Shown here piece after piece: positions 8,028 to 17,171 of a DNA stretch of 64,000 nucleotides (position 1 is its first letter; every line of letters starts with the position of its first letter). The stretch comes from Candidatus Gastranaerophilales bacterium. GTDB taxonomy: Bacteria; Cyanobacteriota; Vampirovibrionia; Gastranaerophilales; Gastranaerophilaceae. The translations under genes and the position numbers were made by a program. The stretch spans positions 1 through 64,000 of the forward strand of contig UNSK01000003.1 of the NCBI GenBank assembly GCA_900552525.1, written 5' to 3'. The notes below the pieces were generated by a model, which had not been told where the DNA came from, did not search any database, and saw nothing but the letters and a program-made list of their open reading frames with translations.

Positions 8028-9992
8028 ATGCAGATTTTATTTAATCCTCAATATACAAACTTGCAATTTCAGGGAAGAAATGATACGTTTTGGAAAGCTT
8101 ATAACAGAGAGATGAATGGAATTCCGCTGAAAGATACGATACTCAAATCAATCAGTGATGAAAATAATTTGTTAGGCGAGGGGTTATCAAAGAAGGGGTA
8201 TGGCTTAGCAGGTATAAAGGATTATGTTATAAGAATTTATAAAAATTGTTTTAAAAAAGAAGATTTAGATAGAGAATTTGTAAAACCGAAGAATGATTAT
8301 TTAAATACTCTTGAAGGCGTAGTATTATGTATTCCTGGAAAAATTGATATTGTAAAAAAGAAAACCGGAGAAAGCCTCGGGGTTGATAAATATGCCGAAC
8401 GTATTCAAGTTACAGATTCTCATCCATTAAGAGATGTTAAGGTTACACGTGAAGAAACGCTCAAAGCTTTAAATATATATGAAAAATTAAAGGATTTTCC
8501 TGTTAAATCATATAAACAAGCATATTTGCAGATGAAAAAATTCTGCAAAAAAACAGGTTTTCAATTTGATATTATTAGTCCTAACAATATATTAATTGAT
8601 ACAAAAGCAAAGAAAATTAACCTTATTGACCCGGTTACACCTAAGGTTAACAAACCTGTTCACGGTGATAACGCAGATTTTTCAAAATATCATGGTTGTG
8701 ACAGCTTATATCCTGTAATATGTGATTTTATAATGCAGAAGGAGCATCTTGAAAATCTTACAGCAGATGAGAAACTTAAGTGGAAAAAGTCCATAAATGT
8801 AATTATTGCAAAATGTATTTCTGCAGGAAAAATAGCAGGTTTCGATAGAAATATAAAGCAGCTGAGAGTTTTGTACGAAAGAATTGAAAGATTTTGGAAT
8901 ACAAATGAGCTTTGCAATAGATATGATAATTTTATAGATATGTATTCCGGTATAATTAATCAAGAAAAAACGATTACTGCTGCACTTAATTACAAAAATA
9001 GTGAACAGGAGAGGATAAAAGAAATATCAAGGCTTGATGCAGCGAATTTTGAAGAGATAAAACCTGTATTTGAAAAAATCCTTGAAGCGCCTCACCAACC
9101 GAAGGTAGAATTTCCAGAAATTATAAATGCTGTTCTTGATAAGGTTTTTGAATATGGGAGTGATGCAAAATCTCTTGTGCCGGCTCTGGAATTGTTGTTT
9201 GATAAGGAAATATTTTGTACAACAAAAAAACGCCTGTACAGATTGTTTATTGCCCTTGAGCCAGAGAATAAAAAGTTTTTAGATGAAATAGGCAAGAGTG
9301 CTAAAAATCCAATAGAGAAGATGCTTTTTAAGCAGGAGTTTACAGATTTGTATAAAAAATCCGGAAAACATTCACAGGAGATTTATAAAGATGCTGTAAG
9401 CGGTGCAACTATTCCCCAAGAGCTTGCTGATAAATTATGGATAAGCAGAACCTGTACAAATACAGGAAGCATGCAGGAAATATCAATAAAAAACATGATT
9501 AAAGCATACAACTATATTGAATCTGTAAAAAATCGCAAGCCAGAGGTTGCGGATTTAGTTAAACTACATAAAATAGTTTTAGCAGACACTCCGGGGCAGG
9601 AGCTTATAGGCGGCAGGCTGCGTACGCCTGAAACAGACGAACTCGTAAGACAAATCTTTCACGTAACAAAAGACCCGAAGAGTGTTGTAAATGATTATTC
9701 TGCAAGTAAAGATGTGGTCGAGGACCTGAAAAAACTGGATGAATACATTAATAAAAACTACGATACTATGGATTGCTTTACACATGCTGCAAATATTTTT
9801 TCAGAAGTTATCAGGATACATCCGTTTCTTAATGGTAACGGCAGAGCCGCAAGACTATTTACAGAAGAGTTTTTATTAAGTAAAGGATATCGTCTGGATA
9901 AGTGGCCGGAAGAAATTTTATACAGAAAAATATATTCGGCAGACGAGCTTGCTGAATATATCAGAAGGAGTTCTAATTTTATTGCTCTCTAA
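8028..9992 (+). CDS. Fic-domain protein with an N-terminal kinase-like region
   Basis: 654 residues. The C-terminal part (about 465-650) is a Fic domain with the complete catalytic motif HPFLNGNGRAAR near 598-609, which in this family transfers AMP or another phosphate-containing group to target proteins. The usual inhibitory (S/T)xxxE(G/N) helix seems degenerate (GSMQEI near 485). The N-terminal half contains NNILIDTKAKKINLIDP (about 188-205), which resembles the catalytic-loop and DFG segments of a protein kinase but lacks the usual His-x-Asp and DFG residues, so it may be a pseudokinase. The first 20 residues carry an FQGR motif also found, as FKGR, in the protein at 37.2 kb. AAGGAG precedes the start. 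Could be a regulator or a secreted effector; no immunity or secretion gene is adjacent. Confidence 0.88.
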   Translation: MQILFNPQYTNLQFQGRNDTFWKAYNREMNGIPLKDTILKSISDENNLLGEGLSKKGYGLAGIKDYVIRIYKNCFKKEDLDREFVKPKNDYLNTLEGVVLCIPGKIDIVKKKTGESLGVDKYAERIQVTDSHPLRDVKVTREETLKALNIYEKLKDFPVKSYKQAYLQMKKFCKKTGFQFDIISPNNILIDTKAKKINLIDPVTPKVNKPVHGDNADFSKYHGCDSLYPVICDFIMQKEHLENLTADEKLKWKKSINVIIAKCISAGKIAGFDRNIKQLRVLYERIERFWNTNELCNRYDNFIDMYSGIINQEKTITAALNYKNSEQERIKEISRLDAANFEEIKPVFEKILEAPHQPKVEFPEIINAVLDKVFEYGSDAKSLVPALELLFDKEIFCTTKKRLYRLFIALEPENKKFLDEIGKSAKNPIEKMLFKQEFTDLYKKSGKHSQEIYKDAVSGATIPQELADKLWISRTCTNTGSMQEISIKNMIKAYNYIESVKNRKPEVADLVKLHKIVLADTPGQELIGGRLRTPETDELVRQIFHVTKDPKSVVNDYSASKDVVEDLKKLDEYINKNYDTMDCFTHAANIFSEVIRIHPFLNGNGRAARLFTEEFLLSKGYRLDKWPEEILYRKIYSADELAEYIRRSSNFIAL

Positions 9993-10016
9993 AAACTTTT
10001 TAAAATGAAAAATTAA

Positions 10017-10045
10017 ACCGGATTTCAGATAACCTGAAATCCGGT
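10017..10045 (-). terminator. Terminator of tRNA-Ser
   Basis: Perfect 12-base stem (ACCGGATTTCAG with its complement) around loop ATAAC. Reading on the minus strand it is followed by a T-rich run, so it ends the tRNA transcript. It also lies just after the Fic gene stop and may slow plus-strand readthrough. Confidence 0.75.
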
Positions 10046-10054
10046 GTTTAAATT

Positions 10055-10144
10055 CGGAAACGGTGGGATTCGAACCCACGATACAGGTTGCCCCATATAA
10101 CACCTTAGCAGGGTGCCGCCTTCAGCCTACTCGGCCACGTTTCC
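10055..10144 (-). tRNA. tRNA-Ser (anticodon GCT)
   Basis: Class II tRNA of 90 bases. Acceptor GGAAACG pairs with CGTTTCC, the anticodon stem GCACC/GGTGT encloses loop CTGCTAA (anticodon GCT), a long variable arm follows, and the T arm GTGGG-TTCGAAT-CCCAC is intact. The CCA end is not encoded, unlike tRNA-Val at 1.6 kb. Confidence 0.97.
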
Positions 10145-10192
10145 TCGGCAACAAATTAATAATAACATAAATATATTTTTTTTCCAAATTAA

Positions 10193-10216
10193 AATCCTGA
10201 TTGAAAAATCAGGATT
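10193..10216 (-). terminator. Hairpin terminator of the 51-residue gene
   Basis: 10-base stem AATCCTGATT/AATCAGGATT on a GAAA loop; on the minus strand it is followed by TTTTAATTT. It lies 88 bases beyond the stop of the small minus-strand gene at 10304. Confidence 0.55.
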
Positions 10217-10303
10217 CAAAATATACTCTCAACTATCTTAACAGACAGGGGGTAAATATAACGTTTGGCTTGATATTTTTATCAAAACCAAATGCTTGAA
10301 CCC

Positions 10304-10459
10304 CTACTTCACAGCCTGCAGCTTAACCTGAATTCCTGATTCAGCATTAATTGTAACTGCATTGGATACTGCCATCGCCCTGCGTTTTTTAGCTCCTCTT
10401 AATATAAATTCAACTCCGCTAAAAGTATTGTTTGTTGGGGTTGCAATCTTTTTTAACAT
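10304..10459 (-). CDS. Small basic hypothetical protein (51 aa)
   Basis: Hypothetical. Begins MLKKIATPTNNTFSGVEF, has a basic middle RGAKKRRAMA and ends IQVKLQAVK. AAAGGA lies about 12 bases before the ATG, a TATAAT -10 lies 37 bases upstream, and a hairpin terminator follows, so it looks like a complete single-gene transcription unit between tRNA-Ser and rsmI. The N-terminal TFSG resembles the FxG motif near the start of two other proteins here. No domain is recognisable. Confidence 0.55.
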   Translation of the reverse strand: MLKKIATPTNNTFSGVEFILRGAKKRRAMAVSNAVTINAESGIQVKLQAVK

Positions 10460-10495
10460 ATCCTGTTGTCCTTTCCGATAAATGTATTTGCCTGT

Positions 10496-10501
10496 ATTAT
10501 A
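10496..10501 (-). promoter_or_regulatory. -10 element of the 51-residue gene
   Basis: Perfect TATAAT on the minus strand, 37 bases before the start codon. The -35 position has only a T-run. Confidence 0.4.
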
Positions 10502-10557
10502 CTTATCGGCATTTTTCGAAAAAACTTTAGGATTTTGAAAGAAAGATTTACATTTGT

Positions 10558-11367
10558 TTACATATCTAAAATTTTCTGATAAATTTCATTTTTATTCAGA
10601 TTATAAAGCGTAGAAAGGATTACAGCGATTTCCTTAGCCTTAAACCCTTTTTCCTGCAATTTTTTGATTTTAAAGTCAACATCAGTGATAACTGGGTTTT
10701 CGTCGGCATAAACCATACATACAATTTCGCCCTTAATTCCACCCTGAAATTTTTGGGTAATTTCATCAGCACTGCCTGTTACAACCTCTTCAAAAAGTTT
10801 AGAAAGCTCTCTTGCAAGGGCAAAACCAGCTTCCGGCCGGACTTTCTGTATTACCTTTATTGTTTTTAATATTCTTTCCGGTGAATCATAAAATACAGTG
10901 TTGATAGATGTATAGTTTTTTAAAGCTTCCTCAATCTGCTTTTCTGTACGCGGAATAAACCCGATGAATGCAAATTCTTCACAGCTTCTTGGTACGCTGG
11001 AGAGAAATGTTGTTACTGCACACGCTCCCGGCAGTGAGGTTACACTGAATCCATTTTTAACCAGTTCTTGTATAATAACTCCGCCCGGGTCGCAAATCAT
11101 AGGTGTTCCGGCATCTGACACCAGTGCTATTGTTTTTCCGGTCCTAAGCTCATTCAAGAAAAAATCAACACGTTCACGCTCATTGTATTTATGATAAGAA
11201 ATACATTTAGTTCTTATATCATAATGGTTAAGGAGCTTTTGCGTTACTCGGGTGTCTTCGCACGCAATAAAATCAACATCTTTTAGAGTTTCAATTGCTC
11301 TAAGAGTAATATCCTTAATGTTTCCAATCGGTGTTGGAACTACGTAGAACTGAAATTCTCTAGCCAC
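10558..11367 (-). CDS. rsmI: 16S rRNA (cytidine1402-2'-O)-methyltransferase RsmI
   Basis: 269-residue SAM-dependent methyltransferase of the tetrapyrrole-methylase fold that modifies C1402 in the ribosomal P site. Diagnostic residues are visible: VVPTPIGNIKDITLRA at the N-terminus, ACEDTRVTQKLL, then VSDAGTPMICDPG and the SAM-loop region SLPGACAVTTFLSS. Length is typical. It is the third gene of a tight minus-strand run (RNase E/G, small membrane protein, rsmI) and begins directly after the preceding stop codon, so it depends on upstream transcription and probably translational coupling. Confidence 0.95.
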   Translation of the reverse strand: MAREFQFYVVPTPIGNIKDITLRAIETLKDVDFIACEDTRVTQKLLNHYDIRTKCISYHKYNERERVDFFLNELRTGKTIALVSDAGTPMICDPGGVIIQELVKNGFSVTSLPGACAVTTFLSSVPRSCEEFAFIGFIPRTEKQIEEALKNYTSINTVFYDSPERILKTIKVIQKVRPEAGFALARELSKLFEEVVTGSADEITQKFQGGIKGEIVCMVYADENPVITDVDFKIKKLQEKGFKAKEIAVILSTLYNLNKNEIYQKILDM

Positions 11368-11700
11368 TTAATTATCCCATTTTGTTTTTTCTAAAAAAGT
11401 TTTGACTGCATCCGTAAGACTTTCCGGTGTTACCAGTGATGTTTCACCCTTGGGCGGAATTTCTTTTGCGGCTTCAATAATGCTTGAGCGGACTTTGTTG
11501 TATAAGCTTAAAGTTACATATAGAAGAATTGAAGAAACTCCAACGCCGGCCATTGCGGCGAGGAATTTCTTTGCAACTTTTCTTTTACTTACTGGCTGCT
11601 TATAAGGAATGGTGCTGTTTCCCATACCCTCCGGCTCTGCCATGACCGGCGATATAAGCGTAAGCATAAGTAAAACTGTAATAATTTTATTCTTCAGCAT
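11368..11700 (-). CDS. Small exported or membrane protein between RNase E/G and rsmI
   Basis: 110-residue hypothetical. A signal peptide (1-21, KNKIITVLLMLTLISPVMAE) is followed by a short polar stretch, a second hydrophobic segment around 48-68 (AAMAGVGVSSILLYVTLSLY) and a soluble C-terminal tail. It may be periplasmic with a membrane anchor. Its start overlaps the end of the RNase gene by 14 bases and its stop adjoins rsmI, so all three are co-translated. The position suggests no obvious link to RNA metabolism. Confidence 0.75.
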   Translation of the reverse strand: MLKNKIITVLLMLTLISPVMAEPEGMGNSTIPYKQPVSKRKVAKKFLAAMAGVGVSSILLYVTLSLYNKVRSSIIEAAKEIPPKGETSLVTPESLTDAVKTFLEKTKWDN

Positions 11701-13408
11701 CTTTCTTAACAGGCTTTCTTGTTCTTTTTTGTGAATTTCTGTTTGGTCTGCGTGTACGTTTTGCAGGTTTAGCTTCTGCTTCGGGTTCTTCCGCTTTAAC
11801 TTCTGATTGAACTTCTACAGGTTTTTCCGGCTCTTCTGTCTTTACGGCAGCGTTTTCAGCAATTACAGGTGCTATTTCGGAAGCTTCGTTTATGACTGTT
11901 TGAGCTGTATTTTCTGCAAGAACATCAGCCTCTTTTATTTTTCTGCTTCTGCCTCTTCCTTTACCTTTTTTAACTTCCTTTTCTTCTTTAATCTCATTAA
12001 CTTCGGTCTGGGCAGTTACAGAAGGATTTTCACTAACCTGTTCGAGTTTTTCTTCTTGTATTGGCTGCTGTTGTTCTTTAACTTCTTCTGGTTTATTGAA
12101 CTTGTTATTATTGAATTTTTTCTTGTTACCCATAGGAAGTTTTAATTTTGCTGCTTTAGCACGATATTCGCCTTCTGATGTTGCAGAAGCAAACTTAATA
12201 TCTTCCATAATATAACCGTTACCCTGACAGTGAGGGCATCGTTTTGCAAAAATTTCACTGATTGCCTGTCCCTGACGGTGTCTTGTCATTTCTACAAGGC
12301 CTAAATCAGAAAGCTGGCCGACTTGCGGTTTTGCTTTGTCTGATTCAATTGCCATCTCAAGTTCTTCCATCATTGCAAGCTTATCTACGCGCGATGTCAT
12401 ATCAATAAAGTCAATGATAATCATACCGCCAATGTTACGAAGTCTAAGCTGGCGTGCAATTTCGTGGACTGCTTCAATATTTGTTTTCAGTATTGTTTCG
12501 TCCTGAGTTGCAGAGTTTGTAAACTTACCGCTGTTAACGTCAATTACTGTAAGAGCTTCAGTTGTTTGAATAAACAGATATCCGCCGGATGGCAGATTAA
12601 CTTTCATCTGCAGAGCTGCTTTAATTTCTTTGTGGATATCCATTGCAACTAAAAGCGGTTCAGAACCTTTGTATAGTGTGACGTTGATGTTTTTATTCAT
12701 ATGCCAGTTCTGGAGTATATTTTGAACTCTATTTAAGGCAAAAGCTGTGTCAACAACGATTTCTTGAGTTTCTTCACTGCAAGCTTCTCTTATTACTCTG
12801 TATAGTAAATCCTGATCTCTGTATAAGAGGCTTGGCGGAGTCATGCTTTCAGCAGAGGTAATAATATTGTTCCATTTCTCAAGCAGGATTTCTAAATCTT
12901 CCTGAATATCGCTTTCAGACTGGCCTTCTGCTTCTGTTCTTACAATTACCCCGACACCTACCGGTTTAAGCAGGTTTAAGATTGATTTTAATCTTGCTCT
13001 TTCCTTTGCAGATGTAATTTTTTTACTTACGTTAATTCCAGGCTCGTTAGGCATAAGTACCAGAAATCTTCCCGGGAGAGAAATCTCTGTTGTAACTCTC
13101 GGGCCTTTGTGTCCTACAGGTTCTTTAACAACCTGAACAACTATTTTCTGTTTAGGTTTTAGCTTATCCTGTAAAGCACCTTTACCCATAACATCCTGAG
13201 CATGTAAGAAGCCCATTTTATCAGAGCCTACATTAACAAATGCAGCTTCAATTGACGGTAAGATATTTTCAACCTGAGCGAGGTAAACATCTCCGAGGAT
13301 GATTTCTCCTCTGTGAACATAAAACTCTGCAACTTTTCCTTTTTCAATAACCGCAGCAATATTATCGCGCTCGGCTATGACTATTTTGTTAGCGACTGTT
13401 TCTTTCAT
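11687..13408 (-). CDS. rne: Ribonuclease E/G
   Basis: 573-residue endoribonuclease for mRNA turnover and stable-RNA processing. An S1 domain occupies about 35-120 (GDVYLAQVENILPSIEAAFV). The catalytic DNase-like core follows, with metal-binding Asp residues in VIDVNSGKF and IIDFIDM. The zinc-link CPHCQGNG ends the core near 395. The last ~165 residues are low-complexity, acidic then basic (KKGKGRGRSRK, RTRRPNRNSQKRTRKP), and probably bind RNA or partner proteins. This short-core plus disordered-tail form resembles cyanobacterial RNase E more than enterobacterial RNase E; rng is an equally fair name. Co-transcribed with the next two genes. Confidence 0.93.
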   Translation of the reverse strand: MKETVANKIVIAERDNIAAVIEKGKVAEFYVHRGEIILGDVYLAQVENILPSIEAAFVNVGSDKMGFLHAQDVMGKGALQDKLKPKQKIVVQVVKEPVGHKGPRVTTEISLPGRFLVLMPNEPGINVSKKITSAKERARLKSILNLLKPVGVGVIVRTEAEGQSESDIQEDLEILLEKWNNIITSAESMTPPSLLYRDQDLLYRVIREACSEETQEIVVDTAFALNRVQNILQNWHMNKNINVTLYKGSEPLLVAMDIHKEIKAALQMKVNLPSGGYLFIQTTEALTVIDVNSGKFTNSATQDETILKTNIEAVHEIARQLRLRNIGGMIIIDFIDMTSRVDKLAMMEELEMAIESDKAKPQVGQLSDLGLVEMTRHRQGQAISEIFAKRCPHCQGNGYIMEDIKFASATSEGEYRAKAAKLKLPMGNKKKFNNNKFNKPEEVKEQQQPIQEEKLEQVSENPSVTAQTEVNEIKEEKEVKKGKGRGRSRKIKEADVLAENTAQTVINEASEIAPVIAENAAVKTEEPEKPVEVQSEVKAEEPEAEAKPAKRTRRPNRNSQKRTRKPVKKDAEE

Positions 13409-13435
13409 CGTTTTTAAATCCTTTTCTTATATGGG

Positions 13436-13461
13436 GTAAAAAGTACATACGTACTTTTTAC
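13436..13461 (-). terminator. Hairpin at the end of the radical SAM gene
   Basis: Perfect 11-base arms (GTAAAAAGTAC and complement) around four bases; the left arm contains the TAA stop of the upstream gene. The T-run lies within the stem, so it may be a weak terminator or an mRNA 3' end stabiliser before RNase E/G, 28 bases from that start codon. Confidence 0.5.
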
Positions 13462-15992
13462 ATCTCGTTTAAACTTTCATTCAAAAATCTGACTCTCGTT
13501 ATATCAAATATTTGATCAGGGTTTACCAATCTCATCAAGTCATCAGCTCTCAGAGCAGGAATGTCAGACCCTTGACCGGTTTTTAGACATATGAACAGAT
13601 TGTTGTCTTCAAATCTATATGTACCTATAGATTTCTTAAAATCTGTTGTTTTTTCAAAACCTTTTTTATTTTTCTTCGTGATTAAAATCTCATTTGAAGA
13701 TAAAACTTTATCTACATCATACCGAAATTTTTCAAAATTGTAAAGTGAATTTTCATTTGATTTATAATATGGAGTTATGCGGTATTCAGCCCACTGAGCT
13801 TCAATATCTACAGCCTTAGCATATCTTTCTATCCTCTTTACAGCGGTTATTTCTGCACCTTGCGGAAGGTTTGGATTAATAATTTCTTTTATTTCTTCTT
13901 CATTAAGGTTATCATAAATTTCGATATCAACCAGTTCGCCTTCGCTCTGAGCGAATAGAGGCAGTGCAATTCCCATTGAAACCTTCATTGTAGGATTAAA
14001 TCCTAGAGTATAAACCATATTAAGGCCGCATCTTGCAAGGACTTTATGGAATGTATTCTGCCAGTCAAGGTGTGAAAAGTATCTCAAAAGTCCTTTTTTA
14101 GTAATTGTAAGTCTATATCTGTAAACCGGAATATTCGGGTCGACATGTGCTCTGGCAGGGTCTTGAGGTACAATAGCAGAAATCTTTTCTGCTTCCTCAG
14201 AGGCTTTGAAAGGTTTTGCAAGAACTTTACGGGTTTTTAATGAAGGACAGACACCGCAGTTAACACATCTGTGTTCACATGTCGGTTGTAAATTAAACTC
14301 ACAGCCTTGCTCGAACGCCTCCTTATGCTCGTTTTGCAGCCATTCTTTGCTTAAGCCGACATTAATAAAATCCCACGGGAGAGTTTCATCAAGCCTGTAT
14401 TCTTTCTGGGCAAGTTTTTCAAGAGAAAATCCGCACTCATCTGCAGTTTCTTTCCATACATTTTTGTCAAAATATTCACCCCAGGCATCGAGGTAGCATC
14501 CTTTTTTATAAAGCGCTTCTATGTATTTGCACAGGTTTACATCGCCTCTTGTAAGAACTGCTTCAATTTGTGAAACAAACTTTTCGTGATAGTTAATTTT
14601 TACCCCTTTGATATGTTTTGTTTTTTCTTTCAGGTAATTTATATGTGCTGTAACTTCGTCTAAATCCATTTGCGGACACCATTGGAAAGGCGTAAGTGGT
14701 TTAGGAACAAATATTGAAAGCGTACAGGTTATTTCAAATCCGTGTTTCAAATCTTTTTCACGTTTTATAAGTTTTGCACGGTACTTAATCTTATTCAAAA
14801 GTTCCGCCATTTCGTCCATGTCCTCAAGAGTTTCAGTCGGGAGCCCCGCAATAAAATAGAATTTTATCTTTGACCATCCGTTTTCGTACAACGTAAGCGC
14901 TGCATTAATTATTTGTTCTTCTGAAATATTTTTCTTAATAAGGTTTCTGAGCCTCTGGCTTCCTGCTTCAGGCGCAAGTGTCATACCGGATTTCCGAACT
15001 GAGTGCATAAGGTTCGCAAGCTCAAGGTTAAAACCGTCAATTCTCTGACTCGGGAGTGAAACTGAAACTTTTTTCTTATTGAAATCAACAGCCAGTTCTT
15101 TTATAACTTCTTTAATATTTGAATAGTCGTTTGAAGAAAGCGACAGAAGCGAGTATTCATCGTATCCGGTATTTTTAATGAGTTCTTTTGTAATCTTTAT
15201 TATATCTTCTGCGGATCGTTCCCTAATCGGCAGGGTAACGTGTCCGGGCTGGCAGAAGCGGCACATTCTTCCGCATCCGCGTCGTATTTCTACTATAGCC
15301 CTGTCGTGCACAGAACTTGAAAATGGTATTGGATAAGATGTCGAAGCGTATTCAAGTGTCAGCGGTGCAAGACGTTTTTCAACTGTTTGACTTACTCCCG
15401 CCCCCCAGCAGCCTTTGAGTTTGCACAACTGCTCAATTCTTTGTCTGCGCGGCATTCCTTTTGTTTTTTCGAGAACTTCGCAAACTTCAACCATCATTTC
15501 TTCTCCGTCCCCGATACAGAATACATCAATAAATTCTGCAAGCGGAAGCGGGTTAAAAGTACAAGGGCCGCCGGCTAAAATGATTGGTTCATCATCACGT
15601 CTTTTATCGTTTCTTACGGTTATTCCTCCCATTTCCAGCATTTTTAAAACCGTCGGATATGAAAGCTCGTATTGAAGCGAAAAACCAACTCCGTCAAAAT
15701 CTTTGAGAGCTCTTTTTGATTCAACGCCGTATAAAAATTCTGGTTGGAAATCAGGTTCAGGCGCATACACCCTATCGGCCATCATGCGGGGGTGAGAATT
15801 TACTCTGTCATAAATAATCCTCACGCCCAGATTACTTATCCCGATTTCGTATTTATCAGGGAAAACAAATGCGAATCTTACTTTAGCAGAGTCAAAATCT
15901 TTATTGAATGATAAAAATTCTCCACCTACGTATTGATAGGGTTTTGTGGCTTTGTATAAAGCTTCCTGCTGATCTCTAAAAAAACAATTCAT
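13458..15992 (-). CDS. TIGR03960-type B12-binding-like radical SAM protein fused to DUF2344
   Basis: 844 residues in three parts. The N-terminal 220 residues resemble a B12-binding fold (FVFPDKYEIGISNLGVRI). A radical SAM domain follows with the cluster motif CGRMCRFC near 240-247. The C-terminal ~230 residues (RYRLTITKKGLLRYFSHLDW onward) match the DUF2344/TIGR03936 module. An extra Cys cluster, CEHRCVNCGVCPS, lies near 570. The fused form is known in several phyla but the reaction is not established; a role in RNA modification has been suggested for relatives. Adjacent to RNase E/G, as in cyanobacteria. No Shine-Dalgarno; TATTAT ends six bases before the ATG, suggesting a leaderless mRNA. 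Confidence 0.88.
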   Translation of the reverse strand: MNCFFRDQQEALYKATKPYQYVGGEFLSFNKDFDSAKVRFAFVFPDKYEIGISNLGVRIIYDRVNSHPRMMADRVYAPEPDFQPEFLYGVESKRALKDFDGVGFSLQYELSYPTVLKMLEMGGITVRNDKRRDDEPIILAGGPCTFNPLPLAEFIDVFCIGDGEEMMVEVCEVLEKTKGMPRRQRIEQLCKLKGCWGAGVSQTVEKRLAPLTLEYASTSYPIPFSSSVHDRAIVEIRRGCGRMCRFCQPGHVTLPIRERSAEDIIKITKELIKNTGYDEYSLLSLSSNDYSNIKEVIKELAVDFNKKKVSVSLPSQRIDGFNLELANLMHSVRKSGMTLAPEAGSQRLRNLIKKNISEEQIINAALTLYENGWSKIKFYFIAGLPTETLEDMDEMAELLNKIKYRAKLIKREKDLKHGFEITCTLSIFVPKPLTPFQWCPQMDLDEVTAHINYLKEKTKHIKGVKINYHEKFVSQIEAVLTRGDVNLCKYIEALYKKGCYLDAWGEYFDKNVWKETADECGFSLEKLAQKEYRLDETLPWDFINVGLSKEWLQNEHKEAFEQGCEFNLQPTCEHRCVNCGVCPSLKTRKVLAKPFKASEEAEKISAIVPQDPARAHVDPNIPVYRYRLTITKKGLLRYFSHLDWQNTFHKVLARCGLNMVYTLGFNPTMKVSMGIALPLFAQSEGELVDIEIYDNLNEEEIKEIINPNLPQGAEITAVKRIERYAKAVDIEAQWAEYRITPYYKSNENSLYNFEKFRYDVDKVLSSNEILITKKNKKGFEKTTDFKKSIGTYRFEDNNLFICLKTGQGSDIPALRADDLMRLVNPDQIFDITRVRFLNESLNEM

Positions 15993-16234
15993 ATATTAAT
16001 AATACTATAAAAATTTGAATTTATTTCCTATTTTTCTTCCCCCTTTATTTACCCCTTGCATTTACCCCCTTGTATAAATTTTTTCAGGTGCTATTATCAA
16101 TAAGGATTTAAGCAAAACCCTTTTTATGCTGAACATTAAATAGTATGTGATTAAGAAATATTGTGTTTCCTGTTCGTTGGAATACATCTATTTATATTGT
16201 TTAGATTGGGACTAATACATAGGAGAAAGGAAAA

Positions 16235-17104
16235 ATGGAAGAAGAAAAGGTTATTTCCACACAAGACAGCCTTACACCAAGTGCAACCGTTCATGAATTA
16301 AGTGAAAATGTTATGACTGGCAAGGCTGACTATAGTAAAACAAAAATGTTTACACTTGCAATTGCAGCAGGTGCTTTTATTGCTTTTGGCGCACAGGTGT
16401 CATTAACTGTTATGACAGGTGATTCTAATATGGGCTGGGGCTTTACTAAATTAATAGGTGCAATGACATTCGCAACAGGTTTGATGATTGTTGCGCTGAC
16501 CGGTGCAGAATTATTTACCGGTAATGTAATGATGACGTTTGCTGTATTGGAAAAGAAAGTAAGCCTTCTTAAATTATTGAGAAGCTGGACTGTTGTATAC
16601 ATTGCAAACTTTTTAGGCTCAATACTTGTTGCAGGTTTAATCTATGGCGCAGGAATGGGGCATAACGGCGGTGATGCAGTGGGTGTTACTGCTATGCAGA
16701 CTGCTTTTTCAAAAATCAATCTTACTTTTGGAGAAGCATTCTTTAGAGGTATTCTTTGTAACTGGTTAGTTTGTTTAGCAATATTTATGGCATCAACTTC
16801 TAAACGTGTAATTGGTAAGATTTTTGCAATTTTCTTCCCGATTATGACATTCGTTGCATCAGGTTATGAACACTCTGTTGCAAATATGTTCTTTATTCCA
16901 AACGGACTTTTGATGAAGCATTTCCCTTCAATTGTTGCAGCATCAGGCATGACTCCTGACCAGCTGGCAACTATGACCTGGAAAGGGTTCTTCTTGCACA
17001 ACTTACTTCCTGTTACATTAGGAAATATAGTAGGTGCATTTGTATTTGTTGTACTTTTATTCTGGACAGCTTATTTAAGAGAAGAACACAGACAACAGCG
17101 TTAA
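16235..17104 (+). CDS. Formate/nitrite transporter family channel
   Basis: 289 residues, six membrane helices, FNT family pentameric channel that moves formate, nitrite or similar small anions across the inner membrane. Helix 1-2 contains AAGAFIAFGAQVSL, and GAELFTGNVMM with FLGSILVA are family signatures. The C-terminal NLLPVTLGNIVGAFVF is the last signature helix. For an anaerobic fermenter formate export (FocA-like) is the most likely role, but nitrite cannot be excluded. A strong AGGAG precedes it. It stands alone between its own promoter region and a terminator; no formate lyase gene is in view. Confidence 0.93.
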   Translation: MEEEKVISTQDSLTPSATVHELSENVMTGKADYSKTKMFTLAIAAGAFIAFGAQVSLTVMTGDSNMGWGFTKLIGAMTFATGLMIVALTGAELFTGNVMMTFAVLEKKVSLLKLLRSWTVVYIANFLGSILVAGLIYGAGMGHNGGDAVGVTAMQTAFSKINLTFGEAFFRGILCNWLVCLAIFMASTSKRVIGKIFAIFFPIMTFVASGYEHSVANMFFIPNGLLMKHFPSIVAASGMTPDQLATMTWKGFFLHNLLPVTLGNIVGAFVFVVLLFWTAYLREEHRQQR

Positions 17105-17114
17105 TATAATTTAT

Positions 17115-17147
17115 AAAGACCAATCCCCTTGCGGGTTGGTCTTTTTT
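17115..17147 (+). terminator. Rho-independent terminator of the FNT gene
   Basis: AAAGACCAA-CCCC / GGG-TTGGTCTTT stem on a TTGC loop followed by a T6 run. Its right arm also holds the -35 element of the next gene. Confidence 0.9.
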
Positions 17148-17165
17148 CCCCTAAAAATATAGAAT
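17136..17165 (+). promoter_or_regulatory. Leaderless promoter of the porin gene
   Basis: TTGGTC (17136-17141, inside the terminator stem) and TAGAAT (17160-17165), spacer 18. The hexamer ends six bases before the ATG at 17172, so transcription should begin at or next to the start codon. No Shine-Dalgarno is present. Confidence 0.5.
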
Positions 17166-17171
17166 ATAGTT

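Noticed and set aside
1564..10144. tRNA genes as integration sites of mobile elements
   Set aside because: No integrase, no direct repeat of a tRNA 3' end and no change in gene content beside either tRNA.
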